Source of the DNA: Alkalibacillus flavidus | GTDB lineage: Bacteria; Bacillota; Bacilli; Bacillales; Alkalibacillaceae | Assembly: GCF_040545925.1 (NCBI RefSeq) | Contig: NZ_JBEPMX010000003.1 | Location: forward strand, 1-64,000 | Length of the DNA stretch: 64,000 nucleotides | Reading direction: 5' to 3' | Shown: positions 34,998 through 44,449 of the stretch, piece after piece | Numbering within the stretch: position 1 is the stretch's first letter | How the letters are laid out: each line of letters begins with the position of its first letter | Translations under genes and position numbers: made by a program | Notes under the pieces: generated by a model | The model's input: the letters and a program-made list of their open reading frames with translations, nothing else | Database searches by the model: none | What the model was told of the DNA's origin: nothing

Positions 34998-36989
34998 GTG
35001 AAAGATAAAATTGCAGAATGGAAAGAACATCTCCAGTCGCCTAAAATCGTTTATCCTGATATCAATCAAGAAATAGACCGACTGCGTTCAATCCATCAAC
35101 TCAATTTAGAATTAGATTGTCAAGAAGATCCGTTCGATAACATTACCGAACTCGCCAAAAGTATGTTCGGCTTAGAAATGGCTCTCATCACCATCGTCGA
35201 TTCAGATTGGCAATGGTTTAAATCATGTATTGGCTTGCCTGACCAATTAGAAAAAGACGGTGGCACGACACGAGATAAATCGTTTTGCCAATATTTATTT
35301 ATTGAAAACAAGCGTTTCCAAGTGGAAGACGCTCTAGAAGACTCACGTTTTAAAAACAATCCACTCGTTACTGAAGGCTTGATTCGTTTCTACGCTGGTA
35401 CGCCATTACGCTTAAGCGACGGACATATTATTGGTTCATTATGTGTCTTAGACTCCCAACCTAACCATCTAACCGAAGACCAATTTGACCAACTGGAAAA
35501 GCTCGCAAACTGGGCGATGACAGAAATCGAAGTCAAACAAAAAGTTCAAGACTTAACCGACCAACAAAAGTCGATTAACGAACTGCTTGAGCGAAATGCT
35601 TATTTAACCGCAGGCATTGAACACTCATCGTCTTCGATTGTCATTACTGATGCCAAACAACCAAACAATCCGATTATATACGTCAACCAAGCATTTACTG
35701 AATTGACCGGGTACGAGCCAGACGAAGTGATTGGGTATAATTGCAAAATGCTACAAGGCGACGACACCGATCAAGGAACGATTAACTACATACGATCATG
35801 CATTCAAAACTTAACACCCATCCATACTGAAATATTAAACTATCGTAAAAACGGTGAGCCTTTCTGGAATGAATTAATTATTAACCCAATCACAGACGAC
35901 AGCGGGGACATTCCATATTTCATCGGTATTCAGCAAGATATTACGAAGCGCAAACATATCGAACAAGGCTTAGTCAAAGAATTGTTTGAAAAAGACCGAC
36001 TATTTAACGCGTTACCTGAACTCATCATTATGCTTGATAATAAAGGGCAAATACACAACGCTAACAGCCGCCTGTTACCATTTTCGGGGTATACGTTAAC
36101 CGAACTAATGAACAAACCGATTACTGAACTCATTCAAACAGAAGAGTTATCGCCGATCATTGACGCGACATTTAACCAAGGTAATTTGTCATTTGAAGGC
36201 ACACTTATTTCAAAAGAAAACGAATATTTACCGTTTCAATGGAATTTCTTAGCGTTGCGCGGGGCTGACGGCACACCATCAAGCATCGTCGCGATCGGTG
36301 AAGATATTCGCGATCGTTTGCAATTACAAAAAGATGTCGAGTATGCAGGGCGTTTGCAAAAAGAGTCATTACAGCCAAACATTCAAAACGATCAATTCAC
36401 ATTACAGTTTTTACACGAAGCGAGCAATTATGTTAGCGGTGATAGCTACGGGTATGACTTTGACCATAACCAAAATCGCTTGTTCATCTATCTAATCGAT
36501 ATGATGGGGCATGGCGTGGCGACCGCGCTTCAAACGAGTACGATCAACTTGCTATTCAACCAAATCTCGCGGGAAAATTTAACCGTTAAAGAAAAAGTCG
36601 AATGGGTCAACAAAGCGTGCGTACCAATTTTCCCATCGGCCTATTTCGCAACGGCCTTCTGCGCTGACATTGATCTCAATACAGGCGATATGACGTATGT
36701 CGCAGCAGGCATTAACTTTTTCGCCTACGAAAAAGACGGTGAAACGATCGGCGAAAAAGTGCCTGGCCCACTCATTGGGTTACAAGAAGAAATGGAGTTT
36801 ACTGAACACCAAATGACACTTAATCCAGGTGATGCCCTTTATTTAATGACAGATGGCATTTATGAACAAATCGATACGAACGAGGTTCCACACGGGTTTG
36901 ATAAGTATTTCAAATTTGTTGAATATGTTTCCGAAAACCAAATCCACTCAGATGATGCGACAGCGATCGGTTTTAAATGGCATCAATAA
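34998..36989 (+). CDS. GAF-LOV-PAS-PP2C blue-light-type sensor phosphatase
   Basis: The order is a GAF domain (about 35-190), a short coiled linker, a LOV-type PAS domain (about 205-315), a second PAS domain (about 325-440) and a SpoIIE/PP2C-like phosphatase (about 460-660, with GDSYGYDFD and DMMGHGVATAL). The LOV domain has GYNCKMLQG with Cys249 in the position that forms the flavin adduct, plus NGEPFWNELIINPI and GIQQDIT, which supply FMN contacts. The start is GTG. Blue-light control of a phosphatase acting on an anti-sigma antagonist is likely (inference, by analogy with RsbU/YtvA). No partner anti-sigma genes are adjacent. Confidence 0.88.
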   Translation: MKDKIAEWKEHLQSPKIVYPDINQEIDRLRSIHQLNLELDCQEDPFDNITELAKSMFGLEMALITIVDSDWQWFKSCIGLPDQLEKDGGTTRDKSFCQYLFIENKRFQVEDALEDSRFKNNPLVTEGLIRFYAGTPLRLSDGHIIGSLCVLDSQPNHLTEDQFDQLEKLANWAMTEIEVKQKVQDLTDQQKSINELLERNAYLTAGIEHSSSSIVITDAKQPNNPIIYVNQAFTELTGYEPDEVIGYNCKMLQGDDTDQGTINYIRSCIQNLTPIHTEILNYRKNGEPFWNELIINPITDDSGDIPYFIGIQQDITKRKHIEQGLVKELFEKDRLFNALPELIIMLDNKGQIHNANSRLLPFSGYTLTELMNKPITELIQTEELSPIIDATFNQGNLSFEGTLISKENEYLPFQWNFLALRGADGTPSSIVAIGEDIRDRLQLQKDVEYAGRLQKESLQPNIQNDQFTLQFLHEASNYVSGDSYGYDFDHNQNRLFIYLIDMMGHGVATALQTSTINLLFNQISRENLTVKEKVEWVNKACVPIFPSAYFATAFCADIDLNTGDMTYVAAGINFFAYEKDGETIGEKVPGPLIGLQEEMEFTEHQMTLNPGDALYLMTDGIYEQIDTNEVPHGFDKYFKFVEYVSENQIHSDDATAIGFKWHQ

Positions 36990-37067
36990 ATCGTAAAACT
37001 TGAATGTCTTAAAAACCTATTGCTAAACTAAGGAATGCACAATAGTTAAACAAAGGATGTGACATGC

Positions 37068-38009
37068 ATGCGTATAGTCAATAATATTGCCGATTTAATT
37101 GGCGATACACCGCTAGTTAAATTAAATAAACTTAACCCTGCTGACGGTGCAGATATATATTTGAAGTTGGAATTTTATAACCCGAGCGGCAGTGTCAAAG
37201 ACCGTGCCGCGTACAACATGATGGTCGAAGCGGAAAAGTCGGGCCATCTTAAAGAAGGCTCTACGATTATTGAGCCAACGAGTGGTAATACAGGGATTGG
37301 CTTGGCGATGAATGCTGCAGCCCGTGGATATGATGCGATTCTCGTCATGCCAGATACAATGACGAAAGAACGCATTAACTTATTACAAGCATACGGTGCA
37401 CGCGTTGAGCTAACACCTGGTGACGAGAAAATGCCTGGTGCGATCAGACGAGCAAAGGAATTGCTAGATGAAATTCCAAATAGCTTTATGCCAATGCAAT
37501 TCGAAAATGAAGCCAACTCCAATGCGCACCGTCACACGACGGCGAAAGAAATTGTCGAAGCAATGGATGAACTAGGCAAACCTTTATCCGCTTTCGTCGC
37601 GACAGCTGGCACGGGCGGTACCATCACAGGTACGGGTGAAGAATTGAAAAAAGTGTATGACGATATGTCCGTTCACGTCGTCGAACCAGCTGGCTCCCCT
37701 GTTTTATCAGGCGGACAACCTGGCAAGCATAAGCTCGTCGGCACAAGCCCTGGTTTCGTGCCGGACATATTGAACCAAGACGTTTATGATGAGATTTTCC
37801 GAATCGAAGACAATCAAGCGTATGACGTAGCGCGTCGTCTCGCGCGTGAGGAAGGCATTTTAGTCGGGACTTCCGCTGGGGCTTCAGCCTATGCCGCGAT
37901 TGAAGTGGCTAAACGCAAGCAGCCGGGTGAAGTCGTTGTCGCGATCATCCCTGACTCAGGTGAACGCTACTTATCCGGTGACTTATTCGATTTTGATAAA
38001 CAAGTATAA
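37068..38009 (+). CDS. cysK: Cysteine synthase
   Basis: This PLP enzyme makes cysteine from O-acetylserine and sulfide. It has the Schiff-base Lys in NPSGSVKDRAAYNM, the substrate loop PTSGNTGIG, the glycine loop ATAGTGGTITGTG, and IIPDSGERYLS. About 313 residues, normal length. The ATG at 37068 is used because AAAGGA lies 10 bases ahead. It has its own terminator. Confidence 0.94.
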   Translation: MRIVNNIADLIGDTPLVKLNKLNPADGADIYLKLEFYNPSGSVKDRAAYNMMVEAEKSGHLKEGSTIIEPTSGNTGIGLAMNAAARGYDAILVMPDTMTKERINLLQAYGARVELTPGDEKMPGAIRRAKELLDEIPNSFMPMQFENEANSNAHRHTTAKEIVEAMDELGKPLSAFVATAGTGGTITGTGEELKKVYDDMSVHVVEPAGSPVLSGGQPGKHKLVGTSPGFVPDILNQDVYDEIFRIEDNQAYDVARRLAREEGILVGTSAGASAYAAIEVAKRKQPGEVVVAIIPDSGERYLSGDLFDFDKQV

Positions 38010-38021
38010 TTGAATTGATCA

Positions 38022-38053
38022 AAGCCTATTCCAATTGAGAATAGGTTTTTTTT
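38022..38053 (+). terminator. Terminator behind cysK
   Basis: CCTATTC (38025-38031) pairs with GAATAGG (38039-38045), followed by eight T. Confidence 0.88.
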
Positions 38054-38141
38054 GTTAATCAAGAGGTGTTCTTATGTTCTTAAAAAGGCTTTGTTAATGT
38101 TCAATGTTGATTTTAAAATAATAGTAGCACTGAGTTATTGA

Positions 38142-38258
38142 ATTGTGAGAAGCGAAGGTGGCGACTCCTGGTCGACCAAAACCAGCCACGTCCTGTGGCC
38201 AACGTTGACACTAGACCGTCCGGGTCGTCGGAAGCGTCCACCTGCAGCGGATCACAAT
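38142..38258 (-). repeat. Short copy of the structured dispersed repeat
   Basis: The 117-bp element is bounded by ATTGTGA and TCACAAT (7-bp inverted ends). Inside are GGTGGCGACTCCTGGTCGACC, CCGTCCGGGTCGTC and GGAAGCGTCCACCTGCAGCGGATCA-type blocks able to fold back on each other (GGTGG with CCACC, CTGGT with ACCAG). Read on the minus strand it is collinear with parts of 8211-8605. It is GC-rich against AT-rich flanks. No gene is seen in the 384-bp gap (38010-38393) apart from this, a terminator and iron-control sites. Confidence 0.7.
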
Positions 38259-38308
38259 ATCAAAAACGGACTTTAGTAAAGCCTTCAAAAAAAGATTATC
38301 AAAAACTA

Positions 38309-38336
38309 TTGACTTGAGAATGATTTTCAGTAAAAT
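38309..38336 (+). promoter_or_regulatory. Promoter with overlapping Fur box for the ferric iron transporter
   Basis: TTGACT (38309-38314) and TAAAAT (38331-38336) are 16 bp apart. GAGAATGATTTTCAGTAAA (38316-38334) lies between and over the -10 and matches 14 of 19 Fur consensus bases. Confidence 0.75.
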
Positions 38337-38345
38337 AGAAATCGT

Positions 38346-38364
38346 GGCGATGATAATCATTTTC
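38346..38364 (+). promoter_or_regulatory. Second Fur box in the ferric iron transporter leader
   Basis: The reverse complement, GAAAATGATTATCATCGCC, matches 15 of 19 Fur consensus bases. It lies just downstream of the likely start of transcription, so bound Fur would also act as a roadblock. Confidence 0.75.
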
Positions 38365-38393
38365 AATTAGAAATAAAAGGAAGGGTGCTTAAC

Positions 38394-39512
38394 ATGTTCA
38401 ACAAGAAAACAGGTATTTTAGCTTTATTATTCGCACTCACAGCACTAATTTTAGTTGCTTGTGGTGGCGAAGAAACGGATGAGAGTCAGAACGACGGTTC
38501 ATCAGAGGAAACAGCAAACGACGAATCATCTAACAACGAAGCAAGCGGTTCCGAAGACGCTGGTGAAGTCAACATTTACACAAGTCGTCACTATGATGTT
38601 GACGATGAGATTTACAGTGCTTTCACTGATGAAACAGGTATTGAAGTCAACGTAATCAACGGCAGTGCTGACGAATTAATCGAACGCATGAACCGTGAGG
38701 GTGAAGCATCAGAAGCTGACATCTTCTTTACAGCGGACGCTGGTCGCCTCCACCGCGCGAAGGATCAAGGTCTCCTTCAACCAATCGAAAGCGACACGAT
38801 TAATGAGAATGTACCAGAGAATTTACGTGACCGTGACAACGAATGGGTCGGCTTAACGCAACGCGCACGTATCATCGCGTATCACAAAGAGCGTGTTGAC
38901 GAGAGTGATTTATCAACCTATCAAGCATTAGCGGAACCAGAATGGGAAGATCGCGTGTTAATCCGTTCTTCTGAAAATATTTATAACCAGTCATTATTAG
39001 CATCATTCATCGAATTAAATGGTCGTGAGGACGCAAAAGCTTGGGCTGAAGGTATTGTGAATAACTTAGCTCGTTCACCACAAGGCGGTGACCGTGACCA
39101 AGCCAAAGCTGTTGTCGCTGGTGAAGGTGACGTTGCCATTATGAACACGTACTATCTTGGCGGTATGTTAAATTCAGATGACGAAGAAGAAGTCGAAGTC
39201 GCTGAACAATTAGGTGTCTTCTTCCCTAACCAAGACTCAACTGGAGCGCACGTCAACGTCAGTGGTGCTGGCTTAGCGGCTAATGCGCCTAACGAAGAAA
39301 ACGCAATCGCGTTAATTGAACATTTATCAAGTGAAGATGTCCAAGGACAATTCGCAAGTGCTAACTATGAATATCCCGTTAATCCAAACGTCGAACCAGC
39401 TGAAACGTTACAACAATGGGGAGACTTCGAAACACAAGACATTAACCTATCGACTTTAGGTGAAAACAATGCTGAAGCCGTACGCATTTTCAATGAGGTA
39501 GGCTGGAAGTAA
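38394..39512 (+). CDS. Ferric iron ABC transporter substrate-binding lipoprotein
   Basis: The signal peptide ends in LILVAC, a lipobox, followed by an acidic linker. The domain is a class II binding protein of the FbpA/FutA type (VNIYTSRHYDVDDEIYSAFTDETGIEVNV). Tyr residues late in the protein (NTYYLGG, NYEYPVNP) are candidates for binding Fe(III). The ATG at 38394 follows GGAAGGGTG. The gene heads an iron-controlled set with the permease and ATPase behind it. Confidence 0.9.
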   Translation: MFNKKTGILALLFALTALILVACGGEETDESQNDGSSEETANDESSNNEASGSEDAGEVNIYTSRHYDVDDEIYSAFTDETGIEVNVINGSADELIERMNREGEASEADIFFTADAGRLHRAKDQGLLQPIESDTINENVPENLRDRDNEWVGLTQRARIIAYHKERVDESDLSTYQALAEPEWEDRVLIRSSENIYNQSLLASFIELNGREDAKAWAEGIVNNLARSPQGGDRDQAKAVVAGEGDVAIMNTYYLGGMLNSDDEEEVEVAEQLGVFFPNQDSTGAHVNVSGAGLAANAPNEENAIALIEHLSSEDVQGQFASANYEYPVNPNVEPAETLQQWGDFETQDINLSTLGENNAEAVRIFNEVGWK

Positions 39513-39535
39513 TTTGTGACAACTTAACAAACGAT

Positions 39536-39564
39536 AAACCGTCTCATGTCGTGAGGCGGTTTTC
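39536..39564 (+). terminator. Hairpin between the ferric-binding protein and permease genes
   Basis: AAACCGTCTCA pairs with TGAGGCGGTTT and is followed by TTC and T-rich DNA. It probably lets excess binding-protein message accumulate while some transcription continues into the permease. Confidence 0.65.
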
Positions 39565-39635
39565 TTGCTTTTGTTTTTGAGCCACTATCATGTACGATAG
39601 AAGTTGGCAGTTAAACTATAAAAGGACGTGTCTAT

Positions 39636-41273
39636 TTGAAATGGCTTCGCACCCTTAAGACTTATACTAATATATGGACAATTTTAAGTATCGTCTTTGC
39701 TTTATTTGTCATTTTGCCGAATATATCGATTATCGTACAGTTATTTAGTGAGCCTAACGATAACTGGCAACATATTCAAGAGTATATGTTACAAAACTAT
39801 ATCCAAAACACGCTGTTGCTCGTCGTATTTGTCGGTGGTTTCACATTAATCATCGGGACGAGTTTAGCGTGGTTAATTTCAGCCTATGATTTTCCGATGC
39901 GTCGTTTTTTCCAATGGGGTATGATTCTTCCATTAGCAATCCCCCCTTATATTGGTGCTTACACGTATCATGGCATTTTAAATTATACGGGTGTCATTCA
40001 AACGACATTGCGCGATCAATTCGACGTCACGGTTAATCAAGATTATTTCAATATCATGAATATGCCTGGCGCTATTTTCATTTTAACGATCTTCTTATTC
40101 CCTTACGTCTTCACGATTACGAAAGCGTTTTTAGCGAGACAGTCAACGGCGCTTGTCGAAAATGCTAGATTGCTAGGGAGTAATGCGTGGCGGACATTTT
40201 TCCGTGTCGTCCTCCCTATCTCGCGCGCTGCGATGATTGCGGGTGTGAGCTTAGTGATTTTGGAAGTGTTAAACGATTACGGCGTGGTGAAATATTACGG
40301 TATCCAGACGTTTACGACAGCAATTTTTCAAACGTGGTTTGGAATGGGTGATTTAAATTCAGCAATAAAATTAGCGGGGACATTAATGTTGATTGTCTTA
40401 GCGATCTTGGTCGTTGAGCGTATTATGCGCGGGCGTCGCCGTTATAGTTTTACGACGACCAAAGTTAAATTATTAAAACCAACCCGTTTAGAAGGTAAAA
40501 CCAAATGGCTCGTCTTCACCTATTGTATGACGATTTTCTCACTCGGCTTTATCATTCCAGTGATTCAGCTCATTTACTGGGCGACGATGGCATACGAGCA
40601 GTTTTTCGAACAAGACTTTTGGTCATTGATCGGCAATTCCGTTTTCGTTGCCTTTGTCGCGTCCATCTTAATTGTTGTGATGGCGGTCGTTATTAGTAAT
40701 TTCTCACGTCTCAATCGCGGCTTACTTGCAAAAACCTTTCCTAAAGTGACGATTTTAGGTTATTCTATACCTGGAGCGGTTATTGCCGTTGGTGTCGTGA
40801 CATTGTTCACCGCCATTGACCGACAGTTGTTCGGTTTTTACGAATGGCTCGGGTTTGAGCCGACCCTCGTTTTAAGCACGAGCATCGTGATGTTGATTTT
40901 CGCTTATGTTATTAGGTATTTAGCAGTCGGATACAATTCTATAGAATCGGGCTTTGAACGAATTGGCACGAACTTCACAGAAGCATCGCGTATGCTCGGT
41001 ATGAGCGTGACGAAATCGTTTTTCAAAGTCGATATGAAGCTGATTCGCGGGGCAATCTTTGGTGGTTTCATCCTCGCGTTCATCGATATTATGAAAGAAT
41101 TACCGCTAACACTCATTTTACGACCGTTTAATTTTGATACGTTAGCGACGAAAGCATTCCAATACGCAACGGATGAAATGATTCAGCGTTCGGCCATGCC
41201 GTCGCTTCTCATTATTCTCGTCAGTGGCATTGCGATTTATGTGTTTCATCATGTTTTAGAAAAGGAGTCCTGA
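39636..41273 (+). CDS. Ferric iron ABC transporter permease, two-domain
   Basis: This 545-residue membrane protein is two fused permease halves with about twelve helices, as in FbpB/AfuB/SfuB. Each half carries an EAA loop (ENARLLGSNAWRTFFRVVLP; EASRMLGMSVTKSFFKVDMK). The start is TTG, with AAAGGA 9 bases ahead. The ATPase gene follows after 3 bp. Confidence 0.9.
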   Translation: MKWLRTLKTYTNIWTILSIVFALFVILPNISIIVQLFSEPNDNWQHIQEYMLQNYIQNTLLLVVFVGGFTLIIGTSLAWLISAYDFPMRRFFQWGMILPLAIPPYIGAYTYHGILNYTGVIQTTLRDQFDVTVNQDYFNIMNMPGAIFILTIFLFPYVFTITKAFLARQSTALVENARLLGSNAWRTFFRVVLPISRAAMIAGVSLVILEVLNDYGVVKYYGIQTFTTAIFQTWFGMGDLNSAIKLAGTLMLIVLAILVVERIMRGRRRYSFTTTKVKLLKPTRLEGKTKWLVFTYCMTIFSLGFIIPVIQLIYWATMAYEQFFEQDFWSLIGNSVFVAFVASILIVVMAVVISNFSRLNRGLLAKTFPKVTILGYSIPGAVIAVGVVTLFTAIDRQLFGFYEWLGFEPTLVLSTSIVMLIFAYVIRYLAVGYNSIESGFERIGTNFTEASRMLGMSVTKSFFKVDMKLIRGAIFGGFILAFIDIMKELPLTLILRPFNFDTLATKAFQYATDEMIQRSAMPSLLIILVSGIAIYVFHHVLEKES

Positions 41274-41276
41274 TTA

Positions 41277-42014
41277 ATGTTTGTACACATTCGAAACTTG
41301 GCATTTAAGTACCCTCAAGCGAAAGATCATACGATAAATGATTTTAACCTGACGATTGACCAGGGTGAAATTATTTCGATTTTAGGTGAATCAGGCAGTG
41401 GCAAAAGTACGATTTTACGTTTGATCGCTGGGTTGGAGATGCCAACGAACGGTAATATCATGGTAGGCGACCACTGCATGTGCAGTAACTCACAGTTCAC
41501 CCAGCCCGAAAAACGCGGGATTGGCATGGTGTTCCAAGATTATGCCTTATTTCCGCATATGACGGTGCAAGATAATGTGAAGTTTGGCTTGCAAAAATGG
41601 CCGCGTAAAGATAAAAAAGAACGCATTCATGAAGTGTTAGAACTCGTTGGACTAGAAGATTACCGTAAACGTTATCCGTTTGAATTAAGTGGTGGTCAAC
41701 AACAACGTGTGGCGCTAGCTCGCGCGCTCGCACCTAAACCGAAACTCCTTTTATTCGATGAACCATTCAGTAACCTTGATGCAGACTTACAAATTCGTAT
41801 TAGAGAAGAGTTGCGCCGCATTATTAAAGCAGCTGGCGTGACGTCGATTTTTGTCACACACGACCAAGATGATTCACAAGCCTTAGCAGACCGGATCGTC
41901 GTATTACGTGAAGGGAACATTGTCGAAACCGGAACCCCAGAAGATATATTTGGAACAGACTGTAACTTTTCTGATCGAATGCCTGTCAAACCGCGCGTAT
42001 TATCGCGTGTGTAA
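41277..42014 (+). CDS. Ferric iron ABC transporter ATP-binding protein
   Basis: The ATPase domain has Walker A GESGSGKST, signature LSGGQQQR and Walker B LLLFDEPFSNLD. At 245 residues it lacks the roughly 100-residue C-terminal TOBE region of typical FbpC proteins. The stop codon lies in the next hairpin, so this short form looks natural rather than truncated by a visible lesion. It energises the two-domain permease before it. Confidence 0.88.
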   Translation: MFVHIRNLAFKYPQAKDHTINDFNLTIDQGEIISILGESGSGKSTILRLIAGLEMPTNGNIMVGDHCMCSNSQFTQPEKRGIGMVFQDYALFPHMTVQDNVKFGLQKWPRKDKKERIHEVLELVGLEDYRKRYPFELSGGQQQRVALARALAPKPKLLLFDEPFSNLDADLQIRIREELRRIIKAAGVTSIFVTHDQDDSQALADRIVVLREGNIVETGTPEDIFGTDCNFSDRMPVKPRVLSRV

Positions 42015-42047
42015 CGCCAAGACCTCGTGTTTTGGCGTTTTATTTTT
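42013..42047 (+). terminator. Terminator of the ferric iron transporter operon
   Basis: AACGCCAA (42013-42020) pairs with TTGGCGTT (42032-42039), then TTATTTTT. It starts inside the ATPase stop codon. Confidence 0.8.
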
Positions 42048-42155
42048 GGGTAAGACTAAATAAACACAAGGCTCGACATTTGACGAATCGTTTGCTATAT
42101 TTAGTGTATCGAAATAATCGGATTGCGAAAGGTTAAGGAGAAAGAAGGGTACACA

Positions 42156-43412
42156 TTGGAGCAAGATCAGTTAGCGAAGCGGAATTTGGCAATCATGTGG
42201 TTTGCCAACTTTTTTATTGCGGGCAGCATGACAATGGTGATGCCATTTTTATCGCTTTACATTGATACATTCGGCAACTTTTCTGAAGAATACGTGACAA
42301 ATTGGGCTGGCTGGACATTTGCGATTACATTTCTAACAGCTATTATTTTTTCACCGATTTGGGGCCGAATTGGTGACAAATTCGGTCGTAAACCGATTTT
42401 GGTTGTGATGGCGTTTGGCCTAACTGTGTGCGTGTTTACGATGGGCTTTGTCGACTCGGTTATTCAGCTGTTTATACTCCGTCTCGTGATGGGTGTTTTC
42501 GCTGGGTTCATCTCGACATCCCAAGCGCTTATTTCCACGCAAACACCGAAACATATTTCCGGTCGGGTCATGGGCACATTACAGACAGGAACTGTGACAG
42601 GTACGTTAATGGGGCCATTAATCGGCGGTTCGTTAGCCGACTGGATCGGCTTTGCCCAAGCGTTCCAGATTATTTCAGGTGCCTTACTCATCGCAGCGTT
42701 ACTCGTGTTATTTGCGTTAAAAGAAACCCGCTTAGAAGCCGAAGCAGAAGAAAAACAAAGTTATTCGAAAAAAGAAGTACTCTTACACATCGTGCGTCAT
42801 CCCATGTTGTTAGCGGTACTTGTCATATCAATGTTTATTCAAATCGCCCACTTTTCTGTTCAGCCGATTTTGGCGTTATACGTTGAGGAATTAAACGGAC
42901 CTGCGAACCTCGCGTTCATTTCAGGGATCGCCTTTTCGATTACAGGTTTAGGGAATCTACTGATGACGCGTCGTTGGGGGATTATCGCTGACAGAGTCGG
43001 CTATGATAAAATCTTAATCTTACTCGTTTTTTTAGCCGGCATCGTTTACTTCCCGGGAGCACTTGTAACTGAAGTGTGGCAACTCGTCATTGTGCGGTTC
43101 TTACTCGGTTTAACCCTTGGCGGGATTATCCCGATTCGTATGGCCTATATCCGGCAAGCTGCACCGATTGCGATTCAAGGTGAAGTCCTCGGTTATAACA
43201 CGAGCTTACGCTTTTTAGGCAATGTGATCGGCCCTGTTATGGGTGGTGTCATTGCTGGTTATTACGGGATTTCGAGCGTCTTTTTCGTGACAAGTGCCTT
43301 GCTCGTCGCAAGCGGTATTGCGTTACTTTTAACCAAATCGAAACAAAGTGACGTGCACGACTCTGAAGATGAGCACATCGTTCACGGCGATACAGTCAAA
43401 ACGACGCATTAA
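42156..43412 (+). CDS. MFS multidrug efflux transporter
   Basis: This is a 12-helix major facilitator of about 418 residues. GRIGDKFGRKPIL is the loop 2-3 signature, TGTVTGTLMGPLIGGSLAD the motif C of drug:proton antiporters, and RRWGIIADRVGYDKIL the second-half repeat. It is closest in appearance to the MdtG/YfmO/PmrA type. A TTG at 42156 is chosen, with AGAAGGG 6 bases ahead; a TTG at 42123 lacks a site. The substrate is unknown. Confidence 0.85.
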   Translation: MEQDQLAKRNLAIMWFANFFIAGSMTMVMPFLSLYIDTFGNFSEEYVTNWAGWTFAITFLTAIIFSPIWGRIGDKFGRKPILVVMAFGLTVCVFTMGFVDSVIQLFILRLVMGVFAGFISTSQALISTQTPKHISGRVMGTLQTGTVTGTLMGPLIGGSLADWIGFAQAFQIISGALLIAALLVLFALKETRLEAEAEEKQSYSKKEVLLHIVRHPMLLAVLVISMFIQIAHFSVQPILALYVEELNGPANLAFISGIAFSITGLGNLLMTRRWGIIADRVGYDKILILLVFLAGIVYFPGALVTEVWQLVIVRFLLGLTLGGIIPIRMAYIRQAAPIAIQGEVLGYNTSLRFLGNVIGPVMGGVIAGYYGISSVFFVTSALLVASGIALLLTKSKQSDVHDSEDEHIVHGDTVKTTH

Positions 43413-43484
43413 ATGAGTTGGCAAAACGGCAAAATAACGATAAAATGCATATGGAATGATTACGATATGGTGGAGGGATCTCCG

Positions 43485-44294
43485 ATGAAAAAAGTATTTG
43501 TTTTAGCTGGATCAGACACGAGCGGTGGCGCTGGCATTCAAGCTGACTTGAAAACGTATCAAGAAAACGGTGTGTACGGTATGACGGCGCTCACAACAAT
43601 CGTGGCGCAAAACCCGCACAATCATTGGGCACACGACGTTTATCCAATTGATTTGGACACGGTCAAAGCCCAAACATCAACGATTTTAGATGGTGTTGGT
43701 GTTGATATTATGAAAACAGGCATGCTTCCGTCGACTGATATTATTCAATTTGCCGCAGACACGATTGATAAATATAATCTCGACGCTGTAGTCGATCCTG
43801 TTTTAGCGTGCAAAGGACAAGACGAACCGGTTTACCCAGAAAACGCGAAAGCATTACGCGACATTTTAGTACCGAAAGCGTTAATCACGACACCGAATCT
43901 TTTTGAAGCTGGCCAGCTCGCCGATATGAAAAATATAACAACGATTGATGAGATGAAAGAAGCTGCACAACGCATTTATGAACTTGGTGCGAAACACGTC
44001 GTCGTTAAAGGTGGTAGCGAAGTCGAAGGTGACCGCGCTGTTGACGTTTATTATGCAGGCGACGAATTCACGTTAATCGAACATGATGTTATTGATACAC
44101 CTTACAATCACGGCGCGGGTTGCACGTTTGCATCCGCAATCACATCGGCGATTGTAAACGGCAGCACGCCAGAAGAAGCCGTTTACTTTGCTAAACAATT
44201 TATTACGAACGCGATTGAGTCATCATGGAAGCTGAACCAATACGTGGGTCCCGTGAATCAATACGCTAATCGTGATGCGCATATTCAAGTGTAA
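43485..44294 (+). CDS. pdxK: Pyridoxal/hydroxymethylpyrimidine kinase (PdxK/ThiD-like)
   Basis: This ribokinase-fold kinase of 269 residues has LAGSDTSGGAGIQADLKTYQ near the start, DIMKTGMLP, VVDPVLACKG, and the anion-hole motif DTPYNHGAGCTFASAI near the end. The Bacillus member of this group (PdxK) phosphorylates pyridoxine, pyridoxal and HMP. Lack of thi neighbours favours the vitamin B6 salvage role. GGTGGAGGG precedes the ATG. Confidence 0.85.
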   Translation: MKKVFVLAGSDTSGGAGIQADLKTYQENGVYGMTALTTIVAQNPHNHWAHDVYPIDLDTVKAQTSTILDGVGVDIMKTGMLPSTDIIQFAADTIDKYNLDAVVDPVLACKGQDEPVYPENAKALRDILVPKALITTPNLFEAGQLADMKNITTIDEMKEAAQRIYELGAKHVVVKGGSEVEGDRAVDVYYAGDEFTLIEHDVIDTPYNHGAGCTFASAITSAIVNGSTPEEAVYFAKQFITNAIESSWKLNQYVGPVNQYANRDAHIQV

Positions 44295-44385
44295 ATGACT
44301 CTTTTTGGACAAAAGCGGTTGAGTTTAATTTTTAAACCACTTGAATTTTCACGCCACTTAGTCAAAAATATAAACAACTAACACT

Positions 44386-44424
44386 AAACGTACCGATAAG
44401 ATGATCTTGTTGGTACGTTTTTTT
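44386..44424 (+). terminator. Terminator behind pdxK
   Basis: AAACGTACC (44386-44394) pairs with GGTACGTTT (44412-44420), followed by further T. Confidence 0.82.
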
Positions 44425-44449
44425 ATAACGACACAATCGAGGTGAGCTC

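Noticed and set aside
42428..42886. Open frame of 152 codons inside the MFS gene
   Set aside because: It is an alternate frame of a clear 12-helix transporter. Its composition (rich in Arg, Cys, His) is typical of a shadow frame.
44295..44385. A further 21-bp array in the gap behind pdxK
   Set aside because: The gap is AT-rich with repeated-looking pieces, but no core recurs at a fixed step.
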